DNA of 18,258 bases from Desulfobacterales bacterium (GTDB taxonomy: Bacteria > Desulfobacterota > Desulfobacteria > Desulfobacterales > 4be13). The notes beneath the pieces were generated by a model that did not search any database, was not told the origin of the DNA, and saw only the letters and a list, made by a program, of their open reading frames with translations. Made by a program: the position numbers and the translations under genes. The stretch covers positions 1 through 18,258 of the forward strand of contig JAOZRQ010000063.1 in assembly GCA_029940115.1 (NCBI GenBank). The letters run 5' to 3'. How positions within the stretch are numbered: the stretch's first letter is position 1; each line of letters opens with the position of its first letter. Below are positions 6,546 through 14,678 of this stretch, in pieces.

Positions 6546-7115
6546 ATGTTTTAGCTTTAGTTCCGGAGGATTTGACAAATCAGGAATATTTAAAGTTTCC
6601 GAAGAAGATTCAGATTCATCAAATAAGACACACACAGTCCTTTCCAAAGCATCAAGAATCTCGTTATCCGAAGGTTCAAAATAAATGGGGATGCCAGCCC
6701 AACTTTTTAAGTCAGGCCCGATGATGCTTAATCTTCTGAGAACATGATCATTGACCCACAGGATGAGAGGAAAGGGGAAACTCTTGCGAAATTCCTCTCT
6801 GATCTGATTGCTGGCGGTGAGAATCTGATCCAGATGGGGAGTGGATTCAAGCCCCTTAATCATCACAGCATCCGGCGCATCGCTTCCGATTCCTTCAGAA
6901 ATTGTCCGGTGGAGACTTGTCTCCAAAGGCCGGAGTGTAATTTCCCGGATTCGGACCTTACATTTTTCATGCAGTTCCCCGATGATACGCTCTCTTAATC
7001 CGACATAATTACAATGCGCCGGAATGAGACAAAACTCCCCGACTGTCGCCTCAACTTCAAATATGAGCTCCGACAAGGCTCCTTCCCAACCCAGCACATT
7101 TTTTTTGTCGCTCAT
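6543..7115 (-). CDS. NTPase-associated effector-like N-terminal domain protein
   Basis: This 190-aa soluble protein has the blocks GEFCLIPAHCNYVGLRERII, DAVMIKGLESTPHLDQILTA, TASNQIREEFRKSFPFPLIL and WVNDHVLRRLSIIGPDLKSW. I recall this pattern from the N-terminus of larger TPR- or WD40-containing proteins encoded beside a P-loop NTPase, especially in cyanobacteria. Here the protein stops at PPELKLKH, and a WD40 blade follows one base out of frame (one missing A in the AAAA near 6547 would explain it). It starts 38 nt after the NTPase gene with an AAAGGGA ribosome site. The N-terminal domain may still be made as a truncated product; biochemical function is unknown. Confidence 0.6.
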   Translation of the reverse strand: MSDKKNVLGWEGALSELIFEVEATVGEFCLIPAHCNYVGLRERIIGELHEKCKVRIREITLRPLETSLHRTISEGIGSDAPDAVMIKGLESTPHLDQILTASNQIREEFRKSFPFPLILWVNDHVLRRLSIIGPDLKSWAGIPIYFEPSDNEILDALERTVCVLFDESESSSETLNIPDLSNPPELKLKH

Positions 7116-7153
7116 GGATTCAGTCCCTTTAATTCCAAAACGGATTCATGCGG

Positions 7154-8527
7154 TTATGCCTTCAATTCCCTTGCATCCGCCAGAACAGGGTTCAGATCAA
7201 ACCATGACCCATCCGAGTCACGATATTCAAAGACAAACATACCTCGCAACAGCTTTTGAAATTGTTCGTCTCCGTGAGGTCTTTTATCCTCCGTTACCTG
7301 TTTCAGCAGATGCCATCCCTCATCCGATATGCCCAGAGAAGAGTCATTTCGTTTGTCCCGAATCACATTTTCCAAGGTCGATCCGGAGATGGGCAGACGT
7401 CTCTCTTTCCGAATGCAGACCCGGAGCAATTGGAGCACCTCCCGGACATGACCGCCGCTCACCCTGCACAATCTGTCCAGTGTTTCCGGGGTGTCAAAAA
7501 TTTCAGTGATATGCCGCCGGCGCTGATCGTCATTTTCATGGGGAAAGGCTCTGGCCATCACCATCTGACGGATCAGGTCCATACCCTTCTCATTTTCAGT
7601 CATATCACGATGCTGAACCGGTACCATCGGCAGTTTATAAGGGCTACTGCCGAATCTGCCGATCATCACGTTGATATTATCGGAAAAAGTCAGTTCCAAG
7701 GGAATCGTATAAACGACATGACAGTTCAGTCTTTTCAATTGTTCCCCCCGGTCCACGAACAGATATTCAGGCTGGGGTTTTCCGGTCGCTTTAGGCGTAC
7801 TTTCAACCCGGTCCAAATTGTCCACAATCACGACAAGTCCATTTTTCCCCTTTTGTCTGAGGACGTCAACCGCAGGCTCCAACAGATCCTGATTGATGGC
7901 ATCCAGAATTCCGTTTGTCCGGGATTCCATCTGCAACCGTAATCGTTTCCGGAGAGCGGGACTGTCTTTGATCTTTGACAACAATCCAGTGAAGAATTTG
8001 ATGGGCACCCCTATGCCGCCAAGCTCCTCAAAGGAGATGCCGAAGTCCTTTAAGGCTTCCATCACATCACGAAGAAGATCAAAAAGACGTTGCATTCGCG
8101 GCTCGACATTCATCCGGTTCAAATCTCCGATCACCTGACGGACAATGACCATCAGAATATCGGTAATGTCAAGATCTTCCATAGCGAGATACAGATGGGA
8201 CTCAAAGTAAACCACATAAAACCCCTCATCTTCCAACTTCGATTTGAGCCTCATCAGCTCGGTTGACTTTCCGCAACCGATATGTCCTGTAAAGAGCTGG
8301 CATGTGGGCTCTTCCGGGGAGCATTCAATTTCATAACACATCTCCTCAATCATCTGATGACCTCGGACAGATGAGAAGTCAATGTAAAATCTCCTGTCCT
8401 CATCGTCAGCAATGTTTAACGGCGCACTCGGGTTACATGCTTTCCGAAATGCTATCACATCTATTATGCTATCACATCTATTGGCATGATGCCGTTCCTC
8501 CTTCATTTTCATTATGTTTCCCGGCAA
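7154..8527 (-). CDS. P-loop NTPase (AAA/STAND-like), regulator of adjacent effector
   Basis: Numbered from the ATG at 8527, Walker A is GHIGCGKST (81-89) and Walker B is LVVIVDNLDR (231-240). Conserved family blocks include RRFYIDFSSVRGH, FVDRGEQLKRLNCHVVYTIP, LCRVSGGHVREVLQLL and MFVFEYRDSDGSWFDLNPVL. These place it in the P-loop NTPase family commonly seen beside TPR/WD40 proteins. The start is disturbed. A clean AAGGAGG (8497-8503) serves ATG 8487, but a 17-bp tandem duplication puts that ATG out of frame so it reads only MPIDVIA-stop. Translation would need GTG 8458 or the upstream ATGs at 8506-8527, giving an odd N-terminus. Activity is therefore uncertain although the body is intact. 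Confidence 0.75.
   Translation of the reverse strand: MPGNIMKMKEERHHANRCDSIIDVIAFRKACNPSAPLNIADDEDRRFYIDFSSVRGHQMIEEMCYEIECSPEEPTCQLFTGHIGCGKSTELMRLKSKLEDEGFYVVYFESHLYLAMEDLDITDILMVIVRQVIGDLNRMNVEPRMQRLFDLLRDVMEALKDFGISFEELGGIGVPIKFFTGLLSKIKDSPALRKRLRLQMESRTNGILDAINQDLLEPAVDVLRQKGKNGLVVIVDNLDRVESTPKATGKPQPEYLFVDRGEQLKRLNCHVVYTIPLELTFSDNINVMIGRFGSSPYKLPMVPVQHRDMTENEKGMDLIRQMVMARAFPHENDDQRRRHITEIFDTPETLDRLCRVSGGHVREVLQLLRVCIRKERRLPISGSTLENVIRDKRNDSSLGISDEGWHLLKQVTEDKRPHGDEQFQKLLRGMFVFEYRDSDGSWFDLNPVLADARELKA
8449..8482. repeat. 17-bp tandem duplication at the NTPase start
   Basis: Two exact copies of ATGCTATCACATCTATT lie at 8449-8465 and 8466-8482. On the minus strand they directly follow ATG 8487, which has an ideal AAGGAGG ribosome site. 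Deleting one copy would join that ATG to the NTPase frame as MPIDVIAFRKACNPSAPL. Confidence 0.95.
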
Positions 8528-8924
8528 TGAATTGCCGGGCTGTTCTCAGTTGTCCCTACGGGACAGGCATTTGGGGTTCAATTCATTCCCGGCAATGAAT
8601 TGCCGGGCTATTCTCAGTTGTCCCTACGGGACAGAAAATCCTTTCTTATCGCTAATCCGTGTAGATGGCATACCGACCGGCAATGAATTGCCGGGCTGTT
8701 CTCAGTTGTCCCTACGGGACAGAAAATCCTTTCTTATCGCTAATCCGTGTAGCATACCGACCGGCAATGAATTGCCGGGCTATTCTCAGTTGTCCCTACG
8801 GGACAGGCATTTGGGGTTCAATTCATTCCCGGCAATGAATTGCCGGGCCGTTCTCAGTTGTCCCTACGGGACAGAAAATCCTTTCTTATCACTAATCCGT
8901 GTAGATGGCATACCGACCGGCAGG
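8521..8924. repeat. Array of five 46-bp double-palindrome repeats
   Basis: Units lie at 8521-8566, 8589-8634, 8677-8722, 8761-8806 and 8829-8874. Each contains the CCGGCAATGAATTGCCGG palindrome, then GCTRTTCTCAGTT and the palindrome GTCCCTACGGGAC. Two spacer types separate them: a short one with GGCATTTGGGGTTCAATTC and a longer one with AAAATCCTTTCTTATCGCTA. The order is unit-short-unit-long-unit-long'-unit-short-unit-long, so composite unit pairs have been duplicated. Both strands can fold. A plus-strand frame through the array gives repetitive peptide and is not a gene. Function is unknown. It separates the symporter and NTPase genes. Confidence 0.9.
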
Positions 8925-8930
8925 TGATGT

Positions 8931-10658
8931 CTATTTTTTCCATGTGAAAAATATCGCTGTTCCCATTAAGGCAGCGGCACATATCAATGCCATCCCGGAG
9001 AGGGTATTTCCAAACAACAGACTCCCCGTCCCAAAGCAGAAACAGTAAACAGTGGCGGCTCCCAAGGCCCAGTGGATGCAACAGCGTCTGACATGCGGGT
9101 TCCATCCGAGATCAGGATAGGCTTCATATATCGGCCCCCAGAAGGTCGGGAAGGGCTTCACCTTTTCGCAGAATTTTCTCAGGTGGTCCGCGGATGTCGG
9201 TGGGGTGAGGAAGCAGACCGTGAGCCAAGAGACCGTGCAGAGGGCCATCACGATCAGAAAGCGATACTGCCAGTCCAACTGGGGGATGTGATCCCAATAT
9301 CCGACCGCGTTCCCGAACTTGGGGGAGAGCAGGGTGCTGCCGAGGCCCGAGGCCGCAAGCGCGGCAATCTCGGCCCATGCGTTCACCCGCCACCAGAACC
9401 ATCTCACCACGATCACGATCCCGTAGCCGGCGGTGAGCATGGACATGTAATACCATGCGCTGCTCACAGAATCGAGGGTGTACGCGATGACCACCGCGAT
9501 CATCAGCATCAGCACCGTGCTGATCTGGGATGCTCTCACATAATGTTTTTCGGACGCATCCCGCATGATGAACCGGCGGTAAATGTCGTTGACCATGTAG
9601 GACGCGCCGAAATTGATATGAGTGTCCACCGTTGACATGAACGCGGCCATGAGCGAGGCGAGCATCAGGCCGAGAAATCCGGAGGGGAGGAGATCCACAA
9701 TCAGCCGGACATACCCGGCTTCGACCATCTGGATGTCCGGATAGACCACCAATGAGGTCAGGGCCACAAAGATCATGGGCCAATAGTTGAATCCGAACGC
9801 GACCAAGGCAAAGAGGATGGTGGCAAAGGACGCGTGCCGTTCATCCTTTGCGGAGATGATCCGCTGGGTGATGGCCGGCGGGGGATTTCCCCACCATTTC
9901 AGGCTGACAAACACGATAAAGGTCACGAAGAATGGGGTTCCCATGCTCGGAAAAAAGGAGAGACGCTCCGCCGCGGATGCGGGGCCGTATCTCTCCGTGA
10001 TTCCCGCGATCAGATTCTCCATGCCGCCGATGTGGTTCCATGCGAATATCGCCAAGATGATTGATCCGGCCGAACCGATAATGAACTGGAGCAGGTCGGT
10101 GGCCGCGATCCCCCACAACCCTGACATGGCGGTGTAGAGGAGCGTAAAGAGAAGGATCCCGAAAAGGAGCAGATCTGGGTCAAACCCCGGGACTGCCACC
10201 TCGGCCACCGTCCAGACCGCCTTGATGATCCACCCGATGGTGACCGCGTTGGCGAAGATTCCGAAGTAAACGCCCTTGAATCCCCGGAGAAAGGCCGCCG
10301 GCTTTCCGTCATAGCGGAGTTCGATCAGTTCTGCGGTGGTGATGATCTGAGAGCGGCGCAACAGCGGCGCGAAGATGAACGCACCGAGCGCGCCGGCCCC
10401 GCCCAGGACAAAGGACCACGCGTACCAGACCCCGGGGATGCCGTCCTTTGCGACAAGTCCGGTGATTCCGAGGGGCGTGTCAATGGCAAAGGCCGAGGCG
10501 ATCATGGACATGCCGGCAAGCCACCAGGGCAGGGCACGGCCTGAGACAAAGTATTCGTCCACGCTTTTCAGGGCCCGTCTGGAGAAATAGACGCCCACCG
10601 AGACAATGAAAATCAGGTACGCGATGATGATGAGTTGGTCTAACAGGGGAAGATTCAT
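8931..10658 (-). CDS. Sodium:solute symporter (SSS family)
   Basis: This 575-aa inner-membrane protein has about 13 hydrophobic segments. Family marks include LIIIAYLIFIVSVGVYFSRR at the N-terminus, then VDEYFVSGRALPWWLAGMSM and IASAFAIDTPLGITG. These match the SSS core in TM1-TM2, where Na+ and substrate are bound. LIELRYDGKPAA and the C-terminal extension with extra helices fit the larger members. Substrate is not predictable from sequence; sugars, amino acids or short organic acids are possible. It starts 64 nt after the GalT-like gene with only a weak AAAGAAAG ribosome site and is probably the last gene of the operon. A repeat array lies beyond its stop. Confidence 0.9.
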   Translation of the reverse strand: MNLPLLDQLIIIAYLIFIVSVGVYFSRRALKSVDEYFVSGRALPWWLAGMSMIASAFAIDTPLGITGLVAKDGIPGVWYAWSFVLGGAGALGAFIFAPLLRRSQIITTAELIELRYDGKPAAFLRGFKGVYFGIFANAVTIGWIIKAVWTVAEVAVPGFDPDLLLFGILLFTLLYTAMSGLWGIAATDLLQFIIGSAGSIILAIFAWNHIGGMENLIAGITERYGPASAAERLSFFPSMGTPFFVTFIVFVSLKWWGNPPPAITQRIISAKDERHASFATILFALVAFGFNYWPMIFVALTSLVVYPDIQMVEAGYVRLIVDLLPSGFLGLMLASLMAAFMSTVDTHINFGASYMVNDIYRRFIMRDASEKHYVRASQISTVLMLMIAVVIAYTLDSVSSAWYYMSMLTAGYGIVIVVRWFWWRVNAWAEIAALAASGLGSTLLSPKFGNAVGYWDHIPQLDWQYRFLIVMALCTVSWLTVCFLTPPTSADHLRKFCEKVKPFPTFWGPIYEAYPDLGWNPHVRRCCIHWALGAATVYCFCFGTGSLLFGNTLSGMALICAAALMGTAIFFTWKK

Positions 10659-10671
10659 AGTTTCTTTCTTT

Positions 10672-10732
10672 AAGTTTGCAGTTCCGCCTTTAGGCGGTTT
10701 GACACCCCGCCGAGAGGCGGAACTACGAACTC
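10672..10732. repeat. REP-like palindrome overlapping the GalT-like stop
   Basis: GTTTGCAGTTCCGCCTTTAG and GAGAGGCGGAACTACGAAC form an imperfect palindrome of the family at 1173-1227. The right arm supplies the last two serine codons and the TAG stop (10723-10725) of the GalT-like gene, so the repeat defines that gene's end. Confidence 0.7.
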
Positions 10733-11775
10733 GGTTTCCAAAAAGGTCTGGCCCACTCCGCCGTCTTTTCCGGGGCCGTGAAGGTGGCCATGTCTCCGAG
10801 CATCACCTCATAGCCGGTATGATCGTTCCGCACCCAAGCCGCGTAATTGGAGCGGACCAGGATGACAACCCGCAGTTCAAGAGAATCCCTTTGGTCCTCC
10901 ACAAAGAGAATCCCCAAGTTGTAGCCGTTTCTGCAAAGACTTCTGTAGAATTTCTGGGTGTTGAGGACCCCGCGGGCAAGTTGCCGCCAGTCGGCATCTC
11001 TCATATGACGGATAGAGAAGCAGCCCGGCAGGATGCCCCATATCTCAAAGAATCCTTCGGGCGAAAAGGCCGCGAGCCATTCCCAAGGGCCGGTCTTTCC
11101 GATGTGCCGGGATCCCTCCTCCTTTTCATGACGGAGGTAGTCGGAGAAGATGGGGGAACCGGTCCGTTGAAAGTGGTCATGAGCCTTCTCCCGGAGAGAG
11201 CGGTGATGATTGGAAGGAAATCGGTCCGCGTGAACCTGCAAATGCGGATGCAGAAGCGACCCGCCGGCAGACGGGAGGTGATTCTGGGTGATGGCCATGT
11301 GAATCGCCTCAGGGTCGTGGCTGAGAACGTGGCTCAGATAGTGGGCGCAATTCAGAAAACTGTCGGTGTAGGAGGAGAGCGACGCGGTGCCGATCTCCAC
11401 AAAGTGGGCGTCATCGAACAGGCTCACCGCGGAATACGCGCCATAAGGAAAGAGATTCGGGAACAGGATTGACTTTCCTTGGACAAGGTGTCCGTCAAGG
11501 CTGATATCCGGATGAAGCTGGGGGGTCTTTGTGTTTACCCAAGGCTTGCAAAAGGGGCAGTTCGATGGGTCATCCGCATCTGGCGGCGGGGCGGGCATGG
11601 TTGCTGTGCCGGGCTCATTTTCGTGTGCGCGGCTGAAGGTGACGCGGCTTCTGCGACCGGTGATCGGATGGATGCGGATTTCGATCACTCTTTCCACGGG
11701 ATCGCCGGAAGGGGCGATGAACTTGGCGGTGACCGATTCCTTTCTGAATGAGAGGCTTGTCTGGTGATACGGCAT
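10723..11775 (-). CDS. GalT-like HIT-superfamily nucleotidyltransferase/phosphorylase
   Basis: This 350-aa cytoplasmic protein has a zinc-type CPFC at 73-76, a substrate-loop-like FPNLFPYG at 105-112, and the histidine triad-type catalytic motif HPHLQVH at 176-182, where His178 is the probable nucleotidyl acceptor. This is the pattern of galactose-1-phosphate uridylyltransferase and related ADP-glucose or ADP-sugar phosphorylases. The length matches the family. The exact sugar-phosphate or nucleotide substrate is not known, so no galT symbol is given. It starts 40 nt after the SpoIIE-phosphatase gene with AAAGGAT upstream. Its last residues come from a palindromic repeat, so the original C-terminus may have been trimmed. 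Confidence 0.8.
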   Translation of the reverse strand: MPYHQTSLSFRKESVTAKFIAPSGDPVERVIEIRIHPITGRRSRVTFSRAHENEPGTATMPAPPPDADDPSNCPFCKPWVNTKTPQLHPDISLDGHLVQGKSILFPNLFPYGAYSAVSLFDDAHFVEIGTASLSSYTDSFLNCAHYLSHVLSHDPEAIHMAITQNHLPSAGGSLLHPHLQVHADRFPSNHHRSLREKAHDHFQRTGSPIFSDYLRHEKEEGSRHIGKTGPWEWLAAFSPEGFFEIWGILPGCFSIRHMRDADWRQLARGVLNTQKFYRSLCRNGYNLGILFVEDQRDSLELRVVILVRSNYAAWVRNDHTGYEVMLGDMATFTAPEKTAEWARPFWKPSS

Positions 11776-11815
11776 GGATGGTTATCCTTTTCTGGCTCAA
11801 AAGAAACCAAGTTTT

Positions 11816-13555
11816 TTACGCTGTTCGCCTAATGACAAAAAGTGTGACATCATCCGCCGTTTCCCATGGTTCCAACGCATTGATTATATTTTGGTGTATG
11901 CCAGAGGCAGAGACGTCCGGGGATTCCTCGATGATCCTCACCAGACGCTCATTGCCGAAAAATTCGCCGCATCTCCTTGATTCTGTGATGCCGTCCGTGA
12001 AAAGAACCATGCAGTCCCCGGGTTCCAGTTTCAGGGCATCCTCGGGGAGCATTTGGGAAATGTCCGGTTCGATGCCGATCCACATTCCGTCTGTCTCAAT
12101 CTCCTCAACCTTTCCCGTAGCCGCACGCCGGACCAGTATGTCCTCATGCAGGCCGGCAAAGGCAAACTTTCCGCCCTTGCCTCCGGCCAGGACGATGATT
12201 GTCATATGCTTTGACTCATCCATTTTTTCCAGGTTCTGATAGACCGTCCTGTTTATGGCGGACAGGAGACGGGAGGGCGGCACTTCGGGATTTTCGAGCA
12301 GCACGGTGTGAACGGCCGTCTGGACCATCATCATCACAAGGCCCGCGGTGACGCCGTGCCCCGATACATCTCCGATGACAAGCCAGTCATAGCCGCCCAC
12401 GGATATGACATCATAATAGTCGCCGCCGACCTCGTCTGCCGGATCCATGCTTGCCGCAATATCGTACCCGGATATTTCAGGCTTTTCAGGCAACAAGACG
12501 GTCTGAATCTTTTTTGCCAGTTCCATTTCACCCCAGAGGGCATCCTTGGTCTCCTGAAGTTGCACAATCTTTTCTTCCAAGCTGTCGAGCAGATTGACAT
12601 TCTCTCTTCTCAGATTTGAAAACGCCCGACTGATCTCTCCGATCTCACTTCTGGGGACAGGCAGTTCGGTCAGTGCGCGATTCCCTTCAGAATATTCATA
12701 CATTGCACGGACGAGGATTTTGACAGGCGTGACCATCCGTATGACCAGCAGGACGACCCCACCCATGATCACAACGCTTAGGGCATAAGTGAAAAACAGA
12801 ATGTTCTGTCGCAGTCTGACCAAGGAGGAACGCCTGACTCTGTTGTCCTCAAAGATGCTGACCGTGCAGGACAGTTCATTTTCGGGAGTCATTGACCCAT
12901 CAGGTCTGTAGTCGAAACTGGCGGTGTCCCACTCCGGGAGGGGATCCCCTTGGAATGAGCGGGCAATCTGCCTCCCGTCGATGCAGATTGAGATGTCCAC
13001 ATCATGCCGTCTGCCGACATTGCTGAGAAATTCTCTGTCAAGGGCGATCCCCGCGACAACCCCCCCCACAATCCTCTCCTCATGGAGCACCGCGGGGACG
13101 AGCGACATCAGAAAGACGCCCTTGTCAAACGGGGCGATGAGCGACACGGTTCTCCACCCAAGCACCTTTCGGAGATGGGGATCGTCCGCGAGGCTGTCAC
13201 CGAAGGCGAACTCGTCATGCCCGCGGGCGACCACCTTCCCATGACTGTCGACAAAGGCAATGTAATCTATCCCGATATCCAGAAACAGCCGCCCGCGCTG
13301 GAACAGGATGTCGGCATCGCTGATCTCGATTCCCGTGATGATCTCCTCGGTCTTTGCCAAGAGCGTGGCAAACCGCCTTGTCTCCTTCAGGAACACGTCA
13401 ATATCGTTCCTAACCTGTTCCGATGTGTCCCGGAGACGCTCATGAATCGTCCGATCCAGACGTTCAAGCAGGCCTTCAATCTGAAAGATCGAAATCCCGA
13501 CGAAAATCAGAAGGGGGAAAAACACCAGCAAGAGTATCTGATGTAACAGTCTCAC
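11816..13555 (-). CDS. Membrane sensor protein with SpoIIE/PP2C phosphatase output
   Basis: This 579-aa protein has TM1 at about residues 6-24, an extracytoplasmic sensor region at 27-249 that looks Cache-like (DIGIDYIAFVDSHGKVVARG), and TM2 at about 251-273. A HAMP domain follows at about 274-325, then a short coiled coil, then a SpoIIE-type PP2C phosphatase from about 355. Metal-binding motifs are all present: GGDYYD (377-382), GDVSGHG (395-401), FTDGITE (519-525) and DDVT (568-571), so it should be active. Such proteins dephosphorylate anti-anti-sigma factors or other phosphoproteins; no partner is encoded here. The start is GTG at 13555, overlapping the TGA of the binding-protein gene (GTGA), so the two are translationally coupled. 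Confidence 0.92.
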   Translation of the reverse strand: MRLLHQILLLVFFPLLIFVGISIFQIEGLLERLDRTIHERLRDTSEQVRNDIDVFLKETRRFATLLAKTEEIITGIEISDADILFQRGRLFLDIGIDYIAFVDSHGKVVARGHDEFAFGDSLADDPHLRKVLGWRTVSLIAPFDKGVFLMSLVPAVLHEERIVGGVVAGIALDREFLSNVGRRHDVDISICIDGRQIARSFQGDPLPEWDTASFDYRPDGSMTPENELSCTVSIFEDNRVRRSSLVRLRQNILFFTYALSVVIMGGVVLLVIRMVTPVKILVRAMYEYSEGNRALTELPVPRSEIGEISRAFSNLRRENVNLLDSLEEKIVQLQETKDALWGEMELAKKIQTVLLPEKPEISGYDIAASMDPADEVGGDYYDVISVGGYDWLVIGDVSGHGVTAGLVMMMVQTAVHTVLLENPEVPPSRLLSAINRTVYQNLEKMDESKHMTIIVLAGGKGGKFAFAGLHEDILVRRAATGKVEEIETDGMWIGIEPDISQMLPEDALKLEPGDCMVLFTDGITESRRCGEFFGNERLVRIIEESPDVSASGIHQNIINALEPWETADDVTLFVIRRTA

Positions 13556-14427
13556 TTCTCTTTCCCGGTCAGGTAAGCCTCTCTCACCACGTCATAAAAG
13601 GCGTCACTGTGGCGAATGAATCCGGCATAATTCGCGCCGGTCTCCTTTGCCCTCAGAAAGAAGGGGCAATCCGCTTTCAACTGCAAGAGTGCAGACTGTA
13701 TCGCCTTGAAATCATCTTCCGACAGGTGAGGGGCTGCTGCAAAGGCATCATACGGGATCGGGGCTGTCTCTTTGACAATCCGAAATTTGTCGCCCCATTT
13801 CGCTGTGTCCTTATAGGTGGCGCCGGCGTCAATTTTGCCCAGTTCCAGCGCCTTTAAAACCTTCGGATGCTTTTTCAGCATATATACATCGGAGAAGAAC
13901 ATATCCGGGTTTATCCCGTTTTTCTCCAGCAGCGCACGGGGGTAAAGATATCCCGAAGCAGACCGAAAGTCGGTAAACGCGAACCGCTTGCCTTTCAAAT
14001 CCTCAAGTGAATGAAAGGGCGAAGATTTGGAAACGATGATCACTCCGCTGTAGTGATCGCGCAGTGGTCCGGACTTGCTTTTTGTCTGGATGGTAACCAG
14101 ATATTTCAATCCCGGAATTTTTTCCTTTGCCTGCACATAAGCTGCAGGCGTAAAAAAACCGACATCAACCGTTTTCTTCAGGATCCTCTTGCCCAGTTCC
14201 TGATAATCCTTGGTAATCCGAAGTCTGCATTTCATGCCGAGCGTCCGGCTGAGATCCGTCATGAGAAAATCATACATGCTTTGAAGTTCTTGAGGATCTC
14301 CCCAAGGAGGAATGCCGAAAACGATTCCCTGTTTCTGGGTGCCTGCCGGGTCTGATCCCCAGGCAGCGGGGGTCAGGCTCAAAACCAGCGCCAGACAACA
14401 GGCAGCTAACCGACAAAACTGTCTCAT
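13552..14427 (-). CDS. PhnD-like periplasmic phosphate/phosphonate-type binding protein
   Basis: This 291-aa protein begins with a Sec signal peptide (MRQF, hydrophobic CCLALVLSLTPAAWG, likely cleavage after AWG). Mature features include FGIPPWGDPQELQSMYDFLM, KTVDVGFFTPAAYVQAKEKI, YSGVIIVSKSSPFHSLEDLK and GKRFAFTDFRSASGYLYPRA. These are the family hallmarks of PhnD/phosphonate-binding-like proteins, including the S-A-S-G-Y-L-Y-P loop. No ABC permease or ATPase is nearby; instead it overlaps a sensor-phosphatase gene by 4 nt, so it may feed a signal into that sensor rather than act in uptake. Ligand is unknown. Ribosome site AAAGGAG precedes ATG 14427. Confidence 0.88.
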   Translation of the reverse strand: MRQFCRLAACCLALVLSLTPAAWGSDPAGTQKQGIVFGIPPWGDPQELQSMYDFLMTDLSRTLGMKCRLRITKDYQELGKRILKKTVDVGFFTPAAYVQAKEKIPGLKYLVTIQTKSKSGPLRDHYSGVIIVSKSSPFHSLEDLKGKRFAFTDFRSASGYLYPRALLEKNGINPDMFFSDVYMLKKHPKVLKALELGKIDAGATYKDTAKWGDKFRIVKETAPIPYDAFAAAPHLSEDDFKAIQSALLQLKADCPFFLRAKETGANYAGFIRHSDAFYDVVREAYLTGKEK

Positions 14428-14508
14428 TGTGCCACTCCTTTCTGAATTTTTTTTTCTGTTTACATGGAAATTTGCTGATTATAACGCTTTTCGGGGAGGC
14501 CGCCCTGT

Positions 14509-14600
14509 CCGTGAACTTGAACCCAAACGTGAACATTCATTTGCGGGCAAGCATGAGTTCAAGTTCAAGTATAAGTTCAAGTTCAAGTTCACGTTCACGG
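14509..14600. repeat. GTTCAA hexamer array forming a long imperfect hairpin
   Basis: Positions 14555-14600 consist of GTTCAA-type hexamers (AAGTTC repeats with a few variants such as AAGTAT), ending in ACGTTCACGG. An opposing CCGTGAACTTGAAC lies at 14509-14522, so the block can fold into a long imperfect hairpin. It lies in the probable leader of the PhnD-like gene. The minus-strand peptide it would encode is of the N-L-N-L type and is not a gene. It may vary in length by slippage. Confidence 0.75.
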
Positions 14601-14678
14601 GCTCCAATGCTCTCGGCCATTGACTACCGCCCATTGTCCATCGCCCTTGCTCAAAAAACTTGATGGTCAAGTGATACA

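Noticed and set aside
8521..8924. CRISPR array
   Set aside because: The repeats are evenly duplicated, but the spacers are only two types and repeat exactly, and no cas gene is present.
8514..8927. Repetitive plus-strand protein with GNELPG and SLRD blocks
   Set aside because: It is a translation of palindromic non-coding repeats; there is no ribosome site and the same frame is not conserved between clusters.
9072..9783. Long frames overlapping the symporter on either strand
   Set aside because: High-GC shadow frames within a well-supported membrane transporter gene.
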